From assembly GCA_024280195.1 (NCBI GenBank), contig JAJRQP010000275.1, forward strand, positions 1 to 8,448: DNA of 8,448 nt, given 5' to 3'. The stretch's first letter is position 1, and every line of letters starts with the position of its first letter. Below are positions 1-7,339 of this stretch, in pieces. This stretch comes from Bacteroidota bacterium. Its GTDB lineage: Bacteria; Bacteroidota; Bacteroidia; Flavobacteriales_D; Crocinitomicaceae. Position numbers and translations under genes: made by a program. The notes below the pieces were generated by a model. It was not told the origin of the DNA. It searched no databases and saw nothing but the letters and a program-made list of their open reading frames with translations.

Positions 1-427
1 AACAGAGGAATGAAGAAGGAGGTTTTTGCTTCGTAGAATGGCGTTTTTTTTGGAAGCGAGAATCTAAACTTTATTATTGAATATTCATCGGTTTATTATT
101 CAACATTATACGTGTGGGCTTTAAGAAGCGTAGTTGTAAGTATAAAGCTGATGGTGTTTAATGTCCAATAATAAATAATAAACAGAGGAATGAAGAAGGA
201 GGTTTTTGCTTCGTAGAATGGCGTTTTTTTTGGAAGCGAGAATCTAAACTTTATTATTGAATATTCATCGGTTTATTATTCAACATTTTACGTGTGGGCT
301 TCAATAAGCGTTGTTGTAAGCATAAAGACAATGGTGGTTAATGTCCAATAATAAATAATAAATAATAAACAGAGGAATGAAGAAGGAGGTTTTTGCTTCG
401 TAGAATGGCGTTTTTTTTTGGAAACGA
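1..427. repeat. Tandem array of a ~180-bp non-coding unit (2 full copies + 1 partial)
   Basis: Unit 1 is 1-180, unit 2 is 181-367 and partial unit 3 is 368-427. Each begins with AACAGAGGAATGAAGAAGG. Units 1 and 2 are identical over their first 107 bp and over the 23 bp at 158-180/338-360; nine substitutions lie at unit positions 108-157. Unit 2 carries one extra AATAATA 7-mer at its right end, so it is 187 bp. Unit 3 matches for 43 bp, then has nine T instead of eight and GGAAACGA instead of GGAAGCGA, and ends before the ompA-like gene's terminator. No ORF with a normal start longer than about 10 codons is shared by the copies. The array may continue left of the window. Its role is unknown; a minisatellite, a repeated small RNA or a dispersed intergenic repeat are all possible. 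Confidence 0.93.
92..175. repeat. Imperfect inverted repeat inside array unit 1 (variable loop)
   Basis: Left arm TTTATTATTCAACATT (92-107) pairs with right arm AATGTCCAATAATAAA (160-175): 14 of 16 positions are complementary, as 9 bp, a 2-nt internal mismatch and 5 bp. The loop is 52 nt. The same arms recur unchanged in unit 2, at 272-287 and 340-355, while the loop there carries all nine differences between the units. The arms are AT-rich, so stability as RNA would be modest. Confidence 0.7.
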
Positions 428-435
428 TAAGGCGT

Positions 436-469
436 AAAAAAAAGGGATGCAAAATTTCGCATCCCTTTT
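436..469 (-). terminator. Rho-independent terminator of the OmpA-family gene
   Basis: On the minus strand AAAAGGGATGC (469-459) and GCATCCCTTTT (450-440) form an 11-bp perfect stem around an 8-nt loop. A run of eight T in total (443-436) covers the end of the stem and continues past it. It begins about 19 nt after the stop codon at 489-491. This is the clearest terminator in the window and marks the 3' end of the operon. The opposite strand has A's before the stem and TTTTA after it, so some bidirectional function is possible. Confidence 0.9.
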
Positions 470-488
470 ACTATTCTAGTACAATCAA

Positions 489-3038
489 TTATTCAAAGAT
501 AATCGTCATTTCCACACGTCTATTTTTCTGACGTCCTTCTTTTGTTTTATTATCTGCGATTGGTTGCGTTTCACCGAAGTAAAGAACAGATAATCTCTCA
601 GAAGCAACACCTTTAGACTCCATAAATTTCTTCACAGATTCTGCACGTTTCTTAGACAAGATCAAGTTACCTTGTGCAGCACCTACGTTATCCGTGTGAC
701 CTGCAATTTGCAACTTCCATTCTGTTTTCTTTACAAGAACTTCTGCCAACTCAGTTAAAGAAGGTAATGATTCTTGCTTGATAACATCTTTTCCTGTTTC
801 AAACTCTAAATTCTCAAATGCAGTTTTCAAGATTTCTTGAACTTCCTCTTCAATAACAGGACAACCTTTATTTTCAACTGGTCCTGGTGTAGCTGGACAT
901 TCATCGTCTTTATCTAACACACCATCGTTATCCGTATCTTGGTAAGGACAACCTTCGTTCTTAATTGGACCAGCCAAGTTCGGACATTTATCGTCTTTAT
1001 CTAACAATCCATCACCGTCAGTATCTGGCCAAGGACAACCGTTGTTTTCTTTTGGTCCGAATACCTCTGGACAATTATCAACAAAATCAAATAAACCATC
1101 TCCATCCGTATCAGGACAACCATTGTTCACTAGAGGACCTGCAACATCTGGACAAGCATCTTCGCTGTCTTTAATTCCGTCACCATCCGTATCAGGACAA
1201 CCTTTGAATTTTGCAATTCCAGGAACATCTGGGCAATCATCTTTTGGATCTACGATACTGTCATTATCAGAATCTGGGCAACCGTTGAAACGTTTATCAC
1301 CAAATAGATCTGGACATTCATCATCTTTATCAGGAATGCTGTCATTATCTCTATCTGGACAACCATTAAACACAGCTAAACCAGGTTCGTTAGGACAGTG
1401 GTCGTCAATATCCTTGATACCATCTCTATCTGTATCAGGGCAACCTCTAAATTCCCATAAACCAGGAACGACTAAACACTCATCGAGTTTATCAGAAACT
1501 TTATCACCATCGACATCGCTAGGGTGAACATATAAAATCGGAATACGCAATCCTGCATAAAACTCAGCACCTCTCACCTTTCCTGTTGCGAATAAAGCTC
1601 TAAAATCGGTAACCCCCAAAGTCAATGGACCTAATCGAGTTGCTAAACCTGCTTTAAATCCAGAATATTTATTGATAGAAAGAGGAACTGAAACTCCAGC
1701 CCAAGCATAATCAAAACTTGGTGTTAAAGACAATTGATTTGGCACTCTAACTCGGTGTGCTTTTTTTCTGCTATTTAAGTTTAAAACACCTGTAACGTTC
1801 ACATAAAACCATTTCCAAATGTGGTAATCAACTTGCAAGCTTAATGCAGTTGGTGTGTGCATAAAGAACGTACCATCGTCGTTATTTGCAGTCCAACCTG
1901 CACTATTTGTTGTTAAGGAATCAATGATACTATCAAATTCAGCAATCGTACCAGCATCATTAAAGGTAGTTAGGTCAAAAAGGTTATTTGTGTTAACAGA
2001 GAAATCTCTACTTAACCCACCTTTTTCGAATTTCATTCCACCAATATCTAAAACAGATGCTCCAACTCTCAGTTTATATTTTTCTTTATCTCTACGCCAA
2101 AGGTTAGTTTCACCATCCATATCGTATTTGTATTCCTTCCAATCAGGTCTCCACTCGTAAACAAAACCTAAGTCAAGTCCTAAACCAAATTTAGAAGCAG
2201 CCTTTGGTAACCCATTGGTTGTTTCTCCCTCAAGTAATCCTGTAGAGTGACCGTAAGAAAAATCACCTTCTAAGTATTGTGAAGTATCTGCATTTAATAA
2301 GTTGTAGCTAAAATTATCTGTATTCACATAGGCAGCAGCATATCCAGAAAGCCATTTTGCTTTCCCTCCCATTTTCATAAAATGCTCACCATCATCTTTT
2401 AGGACTTGAGAATAAATAACACCGTATTCCATCCAAGACAAATGATTAACATTCAATAATTCTTCATTAAATTGTTGATTCCATAAAAGAGAGTAATCCA
2501 ATCCTTTTAAACCTAAGTAGGCTAATTTTGGATCTATATCATCGATATTTGTAACCGATCTAAATTTTGCTGCAAAACCAACCGCAATTTTTCGGTTAAT
2601 GTGAAACATGAAATTCAACACATCGATTTGAATGTTGTTATAAACTCCTAGAGTTTTGGAAGAGGTATAATCAATTGTATCTAAATACCTATCTGTAAAG
2701 GTTGAATCAGGCAATATCCAATCATTGTATGGGTTAGAACCACCTAAAACTGTTGACTGATCACCTGTTTGTGGATGCACATCTGATTTAAATGATTTCT
2801 TCCACCACTTAGGCATATCTCGTGTGTCGAATGCGGTCACATTCTGATAAAAGTTAAAGTTAAAGCTTCCCAAATTAATATCTACTTTAAATCTCCCATC
2901 AACAAAGCTGGCAGGTTGTAAATCTGTCCCCATTACACCAGCATAGTTACTGCTGTGGACTCCAAGATAATTTTGCGCATTTCCAAAGAATGAAAAAGCA
3001 ACCATAGCGATTGCTAAAAATCGTTTCATAGTTTTCAT
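489..3038 (-). CDS. OmpA-family outer-membrane protein: N-terminal beta-barrel, eight TSP3 repeats, C-terminal peptidoglycan-binding domain
   Basis: 849 aa. A signal peptide covers residues 1-22, ending FFGNAQ. Residues ~23-505 are rich in alternating aromatic/hydrophobic strands and resemble the DUF5723-type outer-membrane barrel of Bacteroidota. Residues 508-729 are eight calcium-binding thrombospondin type 3 repeats. Residues ~735-849 are an OmpA/MotB domain: AGHTDNVG (779-786), LSKKRAESV (794-802), FGETQPIADN (821-830) and GRQKNRRVE (835-843). These keep the Asp (D783) and Arg (R798) that in this family contact diaminopimelate of peptidoglycan. Inferred role: tethering the outer membrane to the cell wall across a rigid spacer. 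It starts 12 bp after the preceding gene's stop with no promoter seen between, so it is probably co-transcribed. ATG at 3038 is taken as start; the in-frame ATG at 3029 (MKRFLAIAM) is equally credible and also gives a good signal peptide. The exact ligand or transport role of the barrel is not known. Confidence 0.93.
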   Translation of the reverse strand: MKTMKRFLAIAMVAFSFFGNAQNYLGVHSSNYAGVMGTDLQPASFVDGRFKVDINLGSFNFNFYQNVTAFDTRDMPKWWKKSFKSDVHPQTGDQSTVLGGSNPYNDWILPDSTFTDRYLDTIDYTSSKTLGVYNNIQIDVLNFMFHINRKIAVGFAAKFRSVTNIDDIDPKLAYLGLKGLDYSLLWNQQFNEELLNVNHLSWMEYGVIYSQVLKDDGEHFMKMGGKAKWLSGYAAAYVNTDNFSYNLLNADTSQYLEGDFSYGHSTGLLEGETTNGLPKAASKFGLGLDLGFVYEWRPDWKEYKYDMDGETNLWRRDKEKYKLRVGASVLDIGGMKFEKGGLSRDFSVNTNNLFDLTTFNDAGTIAEFDSIIDSLTTNSAGWTANNDDGTFFMHTPTALSLQVDYHIWKWFYVNVTGVLNLNSRKKAHRVRVPNQLSLTPSFDYAWAGVSVPLSINKYSGFKAGLATRLGPLTLGVTDFRALFATGKVRGAEFYAGLRIPILYVHPSDVDGDKVSDKLDECLVVPGLWEFRGCPDTDRDGIKDIDDHCPNEPGLAVFNGCPDRDNDSIPDKDDECPDLFGDKRFNGCPDSDNDSIVDPKDDCPDVPGIAKFKGCPDTDGDGIKDSEDACPDVAGPLVNNGCPDTDGDGLFDFVDNCPEVFGPKENNGCPWPDTDGDGLLDKDDKCPNLAGPIKNEGCPYQDTDNDGVLDKDDECPATPGPVENKGCPVIEEEVQEILKTAFENLEFETGKDVIKQESLPSLTELAEVLVKKTEWKLQIAGHTDNVGAAQGNLILSKKRAESVKKFMESKGVASERLSVLYFGETQPIADNKTKEGRQKNRRVEMTIIFE
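852..1517 (-). repeat. Eight in-frame thrombospondin type 3 repeats inside the OmpA-family gene
   Basis: Residues 508-729 contain eight copies of the pattern DxDxDxxxDxxDxCPxxxGxxxxxGCP. Repeats 1-5 are 27 aa each; repeats 6-8 are 29 aa because two residues (WP, YQ, VI) follow the GCP. The Asp/Asn positions are those that bind calcium in TSP3 repeats, and the two Cys per repeat could form disulfides. Repeat 1 is the most divergent and has CL instead of CP at residues 521-522. The low antisense stop density here produces a spurious plus-strand ORF (1042-1527). Confidence 0.92.
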
Positions 3039-3050
3039 TTAAGTAGTTTT

Positions 3051-5192
3051 TTAATTAAAATATTGAACAATAAATTGGTCGACAATTGTTGTTACTTGAA
3101 TTGATCCAGCACTATTTTCTAATTGCACTTTTCGTTGACCTTCAAGCGATTTTTTTGTCATTAACTCACCGTTAGCATGGTACAAATATACATTATTCTC
3201 CAAACCATCCACAATAGCAATAATTGTTTTTGTAGAATTTGTTGTCAAGAAATCGATGTCATCCACTTCATTGAACGGTAATTTAATCAATCCAAAAGGA
3301 ATGCCTTCGCTGTTCAATAAGTGGATTTCATTGGAAGATTTTAGCAATAAAACAGGATTCTTATTATCATTCACAATTTTAAACAACTTACTATTATCAA
3401 AAGAACTGTACTTCGATTTACTCCCTTTTTGATCCAATTTGATTAATGAATTATTCTCAATTCCGTACTGTCTCAATTCGTTTGGAATCTTAGTAGTTAA
3501 GGTCTTCACCGGCAATGAGAATGAGCGATGAGAAATACTTTTTTCAAGGTTAAACATTTCAAAAAATGAAGCATTTGAAAAACCCGCAAATAACTTATTC
3601 TGACTTGCCCAAACGTCAATTTGCTCAGAAACCAATTCTTTGCTATTAAAAATAGTTAGTTCTCGGCCTTCTCCATCCAAGTGGACAATCTCTTTATTGG
3701 CAAGAGCAATGAGTAAATAACTTTTCCCTTTCCATCGATAAAATTTAACTTGATTTGTCGCTTCTTCTTCCAACTCAACTGGAAACCCAGAAGAATATTT
3801 CCCTTTAGAATTTATCAGATGAATTTTAGATGAAGTATTGAACAAGGTGAATAACTCTCCATTGCTGTATAAATCGATGATTTCAATTTCTCCAATTATT
3901 TTTTGTTCGATTTTTTTAGACCATATCAATTTACCATCTTCAAAACTAGCAATTTCGTTTTCTTTACCTTGCACCACCACGTTTCCTACACCAGAACTAA
4001 CCACAAAATTAACGATGTCAAATTCGCAATTCATAGAAATTGTTTCTTGCTTATCAATGATAACTTCTTTTTCACCTGCACCAAATCGAGTATGCAAAAT
4101 TCTTCCTTGATATACAGCTTTAGAATAACTCACATCATTTGAGATGAAGCGTTCAGAAACCAACTTTGGCAGGTTTCCAAAAACTTGATTGTGAACGAAT
4201 TTATTCAAAGCAATTGTGTTCCCTAATTTAAAATCTGCAATGATCTGATCACAAGTAGTTTCTGATTCAGAAATAACCACCAAATCCTCCAAGTATTTAA
4301 TATGATAACTTGCTCCTTTTGATGGGAAATCGACAAGTAATTGATCTTTAAAAACACTTTTGTCTTGCGTTTGATGTAAATCGTTTAGAATTAGAATCGG
4401 ATCTTGTCCATCGATGTAATCAGAAACAATGACTTTCTGCCCTTTATATTCCATCATTACAAAGCCATTTAATGTCCATTGAAACATCGGGCTTTTAGAA
4501 AACATTGAATCTATGGTTGAATAATAATCTCTTTCGCAAAAATGATAGGTAGCAAACTTGCTGGTAAGAATTCCACCAAACAAAACCTCATCTTTCACTT
4601 TCTTACCTTGGAGAATTGCTTCGTCTCTCATGATGTAGTTCACCTTTCCTGAAGGCAAGAAATAGATATCTTCAACTGAATAAACTTTTGATTCTTTACC
4701 GATTTCGATGATGGAAGCACTTGCTTTTTGGTCGTAGCTAATCACAAGAGGATCCATTTGGTTCTTGCTAATTTCTCCTTTATACAAGTACAAACTTGAT
4801 TTAAAATAGCGTCCTTTGTATTCTCCAGCTGTAAAATTAGAACCCGAAAAAGTAACATTATAAGTTTCCGGAAAGAGTGACTGAATGGATGGTTTATCCC
4901 AATTATTCGTATTCTTTAATAAAAGGTGTGCTTGTTTTTGACTAATGAATGCGGTACAATTTCCAGTTGCCAACTCTTGAAACACAGTTATCATGGGAGA
5001 ATCAGAGAAGTCAGTGATTTGCATAAAATCAACTTCATTGGATCTATTAACTACCAAAACCTTTGCATCCTTAGAAGAGAACAATGTTTCAGGAGAAAAA
5101 TTACTTTTTACATTGAGAATATCAAAACCAACAAAACCAATCCAGCCGATGCTAATGATAAAAATAAGTGCCAAAAGAATTCTTCCCAACAT
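3051..5192 (-). CDS. Single-pass membrane-anchored protein with probable C-terminal beta-propeller; function unknown
   Basis: 713 aa. Residues 4-24 form one strongly hydrophobic segment (LLALIFIISIGWIGFVGF), with no cleavage site or lipobox, so an uncleaved inner-membrane anchor with a periplasmic body is expected. Residues ~40-370 are beta-rich and vaguely like DUF3352-type proteins; that link is weak. Residues ~400-713 show spaced strand-turn signatures typical of propeller blades: IHLINSKGKYSSGFPVEL (457-474), IVHLDGEGRELTIFN (502-516), LIKLDQKG (583-590), IHLLNSEGIPFGLIKL (623-638) and VYLYHANGELMTKKSLEG (668-685). No catalytic motif was recognised. It lies 12 bp upstream of the OmpA-family gene in the same orientation, which suggests a shared envelope role. 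The only close start is ATG at 5192, which opens directly into the membrane segment. No Shine-Dalgarno is present; a TAnnTTTG box lies 20 bp upstream. Confidence 0.85.
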   Translation of the reverse strand: MLGRILLALIFIISIGWIGFVGFDILNVKSNFSPETLFSSKDAKVLVVNRSNEVDFMQITDFSDSPMITVFQELATGNCTAFISQKQAHLLLKNTNNWDKPSIQSLFPETYNVTFSGSNFTAGEYKGRYFKSSLYLYKGEISKNQMDPLVISYDQKASASIIEIGKESKVYSVEDIYFLPSGKVNYIMRDEAILQGKKVKDEVLFGGILTSKFATYHFCERDYYSTIDSMFSKSPMFQWTLNGFVMMEYKGQKVIVSDYIDGQDPILILNDLHQTQDKSVFKDQLLVDFPSKGASYHIKYLEDLVVISESETTCDQIIADFKLGNTIALNKFVHNQVFGNLPKLVSERFISNDVSYSKAVYQGRILHTRFGAGEKEVIIDKQETISMNCEFDIVNFVVSSGVGNVVVQGKENEIASFEDGKLIWSKKIEQKIIGEIEIIDLYSNGELFTLFNTSSKIHLINSKGKYSSGFPVELEEEATNQVKFYRWKGKSYLLIALANKEIVHLDGEGRELTIFNSKELVSEQIDVWASQNKLFAGFSNASFFEMFNLEKSISHRSFSLPVKTLTTKIPNELRQYGIENNSLIKLDQKGSKSKYSSFDNSKLFKIVNDNKNPVLLLKSSNEIHLLNSEGIPFGLIKLPFNEVDDIDFLTTNSTKTIIAIVDGLENNVYLYHANGELMTKKSLEGQRKVQLENSAGSIQVTTIVDQFIVQYFN

Positions 5193-5211
5193 AGATACTA
5201 ACTTTAATCTT

Positions 5212-5219
5212 CAAAAATA
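5212..5219 (-). promoter_or_regulatory. Candidate Bacteroidota -7 box for the 713-aa gene / OmpA operon
   Basis: The minus strand reads TATTTTTG, a full match to the TAnnTTTG -7 consensus of Bacteroidota. It lies 19 bp before the start codon, implying a leader of roughly 10-15 nt. No convincing TTTG/TTG -33 element is present at the usual distance, so this rests on the -7 box alone. Confidence 0.4.
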
Positions 5220-5283
5220 AGGAGAAAGTGAGCATGATTTAGTGTTCTAGTTTTAAAGAATGAACAACCTTTTGTTAAGCGCG

Positions 5284-5676
5284 TTATTTATCTAAAATTG
5301 CTTTAATGTTTGGCTTGAAATATTGATCGGACTTCATTACTTTTCCATCCTCTCTGTATATTGGTTGACCATCAGCATCGAGTTTTGACATGTTAGAACG
5401 TTGAATTTCTTCGAACACCTCTTCGATTTTACTTTGCATTCCATGTTTTAGAATTGTTCCACAAAGAATGTACAACATGTCTCCTAGCGCATCAGCCACC
5501 TCAACTAAGTCACCATTCTTTGCTGCTTCGAGGTATTCTTCGTTCTCTTCCGCCATTAAACGATGACGCAATTCAATGTCAGCAGTTGATAATTCAATTG
5601 TTGGAGAATAATTATTCTCTATTTTAAATGCTTTGTGAAAGGTTTCAACAGCAGAAATGGTTTCTTGTAATTTCAT
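5284..5676 (-). CDS. MazG-like nucleoside triphosphate pyrophosphohydrolase family protein
   Basis: 130 aa, cytoplasmic, all-alpha. Proteins of the MazG / phosphoribosyl-ATP pyrophosphohydrolase-like superfamily hydrolyse a nucleotide between the alpha and beta phosphates using Mg2+. The metal-binding acidic pattern is visible: EENEE at residues 43-47 (E43, E44, E47) and EVADALGD at 59-66 (E59, D62, D66). The C-terminal tail with SNMSKLDADGQPIYREDGKV (94-113) is characteristic of a single-domain subgroup common in Bacteroidota and phages. The length fits a one-domain enzyme rather than the two-domain E. coli MazG. The substrate cannot be read from sequence; house-cleaning of non-canonical or excess NTPs is the usual suggestion. 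It is flanked by 90-bp gaps on both sides and looks like its own transcription unit. There is no adjacent mazEF toxin-antitoxin pair. The start ATG at 5676 is preceded by GAAAG, a poor Shine-Dalgarno. Confidence 0.9.
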   Translation of the reverse strand: MKLQETISAVETFHKAFKIENNYSPTIELSTADIELRHRLMAEENEEYLEAAKNGDLVEVADALGDMLYILCGTILKHGMQSKIEEVFEEIQRSNMSKLDADGQPIYREDGKVMKSDQYFKPNIKAILDK

Positions 5677-5692
5677 CTTAAATTCTTTCTCA

Positions 5693-5725
5693 CAAAAATG
5701 GAAATTGCATTCTTAAAAATCAAAA
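5693..5725 (-). promoter_or_regulatory. Candidate promoter of the MazG-like gene
   Basis: The minus strand has TTTTG (5725-5721), then 20 bp, then CATTTTTG (5700-5693), which matches TAnnTTTG at all but the first base. The spacing fits a Bacteroidota -33/-7 promoter. The start codon follows 16 bp later. The upstream element itself lies in TAATTTTG (5728-5721), a perfect -7 box that could act as an alternative promoter 44 bp from the start. Confidence 0.35.
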
Positions 5726-5766
5726 TTAGTTTTCAAATGTTATGAACGAGGTTGTTTATTTCAGCT

Positions 5767-7335
5767 TTAAAAAACTTTAGCAATCGAAAGACCAAATTGC
5801 TTACGGTTAGCATCTTTGTTTTTTAATTGGCTCAAAGAACGTATTCCATACAGAAATTCTGCACCAATAGAAAATGATTTGTACCTGTAAGTAATAGAAG
5901 CAACACCAAGTCCATAAGACGTGTTTTGCAGAAAATCCGCGATAGGTAAAGGGATGTAGGAATCAATATCAAAATTCCCAAATGCAGCATTGGCACCTAC
6001 TTTTAAGCCGAATTCAACTGCTTTTTCACGATTTATTTTTCGTAAGCCAACATAACCCAATAAGATAGTTGGAGCAATAATTAATCTCCCACCTGTTGCA
6101 AAATCAATTCTTCCATCAAGTGAAATTCCATTCTTAAACCTTAAGTTATCAGATCTAAGGTACCAATTACAACCTAAATTCGGACTAAAAGAAAAACCGT
6201 CAAGTACTTGGCTCTGACCATTATGGTATTGAGAATTCCATACCCAATCCGACTTGCTCATAACTATTCCTAAATGAATACCATTCTTATCAAAGATAAA
6301 GTAATCTCCAAATCGTTTAATTCTTCTATGTCTAACAATTATTGGTTCTTCATCCTCTTTGTCAATGAGGTAAATTTTCTTCTTATCGATAATTTGTTTG
6401 CTAATTACATTGCTTGAATCATTCTTCTCATAGTAGCTTAACACGTGTACACCTTCCTTAATGATGTGTATTTTCTTCTCCACACTAAAAGTGGTAATGA
6501 TTACATCATTAAATTCAATTTTTTGTGGAAGACTATCGATCACTGTTTCTTGAGAAGACTCTTCCTTTACTTTTTTGTTTGAATACTCAAGAAATTGAAA
6601 CCTTGCATTTTTAGAACTAAGAGAATACTCTATCTTTGACTGTATTTCAGAAATAGCATCTAGAATTTGTATCCAATAATCTTTTTTAAAACGAATAATT
6701 CTGTAATAATCACCTACACTCTTTATCTCTTTTGCTTGAGTTGCATAAACCGTTTTGTCAGACCATTCAAATGATTTGAATAACTTAGGTATCACATCAA
6801 TAAATTTTGAAAGGTGGTAATTTAGCTTTCCACCCTTTAAAGAAATATCTAAATCGAAATAAATATCGTGTTGCTCTCTTTGTTCTGATCTAGGATGAGC
6901 TATTAATTTTATTACATAGGACATTGAGTCTTTGTTTTTGATCTCTCTATTAAAAATTGAAAAATTACGTGATGACATGCCTTTTAATTTATTCATCACA
7001 TCGGCTTTATAAACACTGTCAAAAGAATATTGGTAAGAATACTCAATTTCAGCAGTTCTTGGGTTGGACTCGAATAGTGGAATGACAGGTTTCTTCTCTT
7101 TAGAGAAAGTTTTAACTAATCCATCCGAAAAGTGTATCGAAGTTAAAGTAGAAGATGAAACTTTAATGATGTTAAAAGGAAAATCGATTGGGCGAAGAAG
7201 TATCCATTTTTTAGATGTCGAATACTTCCAATCTTTAGAAACTAAACCAGACTTGTAATATGTTGTATAAATAATATCCTGCGCAGTTGAACAAAACACG
7301 ATGCTCATAATTGCTATTGTAAGTATTGCTTTCAT
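5767..7335 (-). CDS. Exported two-part protein: periplasmic DUF4468-like region plus C-terminal outer-membrane beta-barrel; function unknown
   Basis: 522 aa. The signal peptide covers residues 1-18 (MKAILTIAIMSIVFCSTA|QD); C15 is not in a proper lipobox, so signal peptidase I is expected. Residues ~95-240 (EIEYSYQYSFDSVYKADVMN onward, with a strand-rich stretch DIYFDLDISLKGGKLNYHLS at 157-176 and a helix at 219-238) resemble DUF4468/TBP-like-fold proteins of Bacteroidota; this is a tentative fold impression. Residues ~272-360 are a beta-rich middle part. Residues ~375-522 look like a small outer-membrane barrel: GISLDGRIDFATGGRLIIAP, VEFGLKVGANAAFG, SYGLGVASITYRYKSFSIGAEFLYGI, ending in the terminal Phe typical of barrel proteins. 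The start ATG at 7335 is fixed by the signal peptide. GAGGT directly abuts the ATG, too close to act as a Shine-Dalgarno. No terminator hairpin was seen after the stop. Confidence 0.85.
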   Translation of the reverse strand: MKAILTIAIMSIVFCSTAQDIIYTTYYKSGLVSKDWKYSTSKKWILLRPIDFPFNIIKVSSSTLTSIHFSDGLVKTFSKEKKPVIPLFESNPRTAEIEYSYQYSFDSVYKADVMNKLKGMSSRNFSIFNREIKNKDSMSYVIKLIAHPRSEQREQHDIYFDLDISLKGGKLNYHLSKFIDVIPKLFKSFEWSDKTVYATQAKEIKSVGDYYRIIRFKKDYWIQILDAISEIQSKIEYSLSSKNARFQFLEYSNKKVKEESSQETVIDSLPQKIEFNDVIITTFSVEKKIHIIKEGVHVLSYYEKNDSSNVISKQIIDKKKIYLIDKEDEEPIIVRHRRIKRFGDYFIFDKNGIHLGIVMSKSDWVWNSQYHNGQSQVLDGFSFSPNLGCNWYLRSDNLRFKNGISLDGRIDFATGGRLIIAPTILLGYVGLRKINREKAVEFGLKVGANAAFGNFDIDSYIPLPIADFLQNTSYGLGVASITYRYKSFSIGAEFLYGIRSLSQLKNKDANRKQFGLSIAKVF

Positions 7336-7339
7336 ACCT

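Noticed and set aside
10..67. AAGGAGG followed by a short ORF (MAFFLEARI) in the array units
   Set aside because: The spacing from AAGGAGG to ATG is 15 nt, the ORF has nine codons, and unit 3 shifts its frame through the extra T. Longer open stretches in other frames (for example about 40 codons on the minus strand across the unit 1/2 junction) lack an ATG and are not preserved in all units.
92..175. Integron attC site
   Set aside because: ATTCAAC (98-104) fits the RYYYAAC core, but the opposite arm reads GTCCAAT rather than GTTRRRY. There is no integrase and no cassette ORF.
1..367. Diversity-generating retroelement template/variable pair
   Set aside because: The differences between units are of mixed types, not adenine-specific, and no reverse transcriptase gene is present.
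1..427. CRISPR array
   Set aside because: The unit is about 180 bp with 130 bp constant; there are no 25-40-bp repeats with unique spacers and no cas genes.
1042..1527. Plus-strand 161-codon ORF with a repeated SGQPL pattern
   Set aside because: It is the exact antisense of the TSP3 repeats of the OmpA-family gene; its periodicity mirrors those repeats and it has no independent coding signs.
3838..4142. Overlapping plus-strand ORFs of 79-90 codons
   Set aside because: They lie wholly antisense within the 713-aa gene, have no promoter-like signal and have unlikely protein composition.
5263..5276. AACAA/TTGTT hairpin after the MazG-like gene as a terminator
   Set aside because: The stem has only 5 AT-rich base pairs and the following sequence has no solid T-run.
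5274..5285. GTTAAGCGCGTT as a recombination core site
   Set aside because: It is a single short match overlapping the MazG-like stop codon, with no partner site or recombinase gene.
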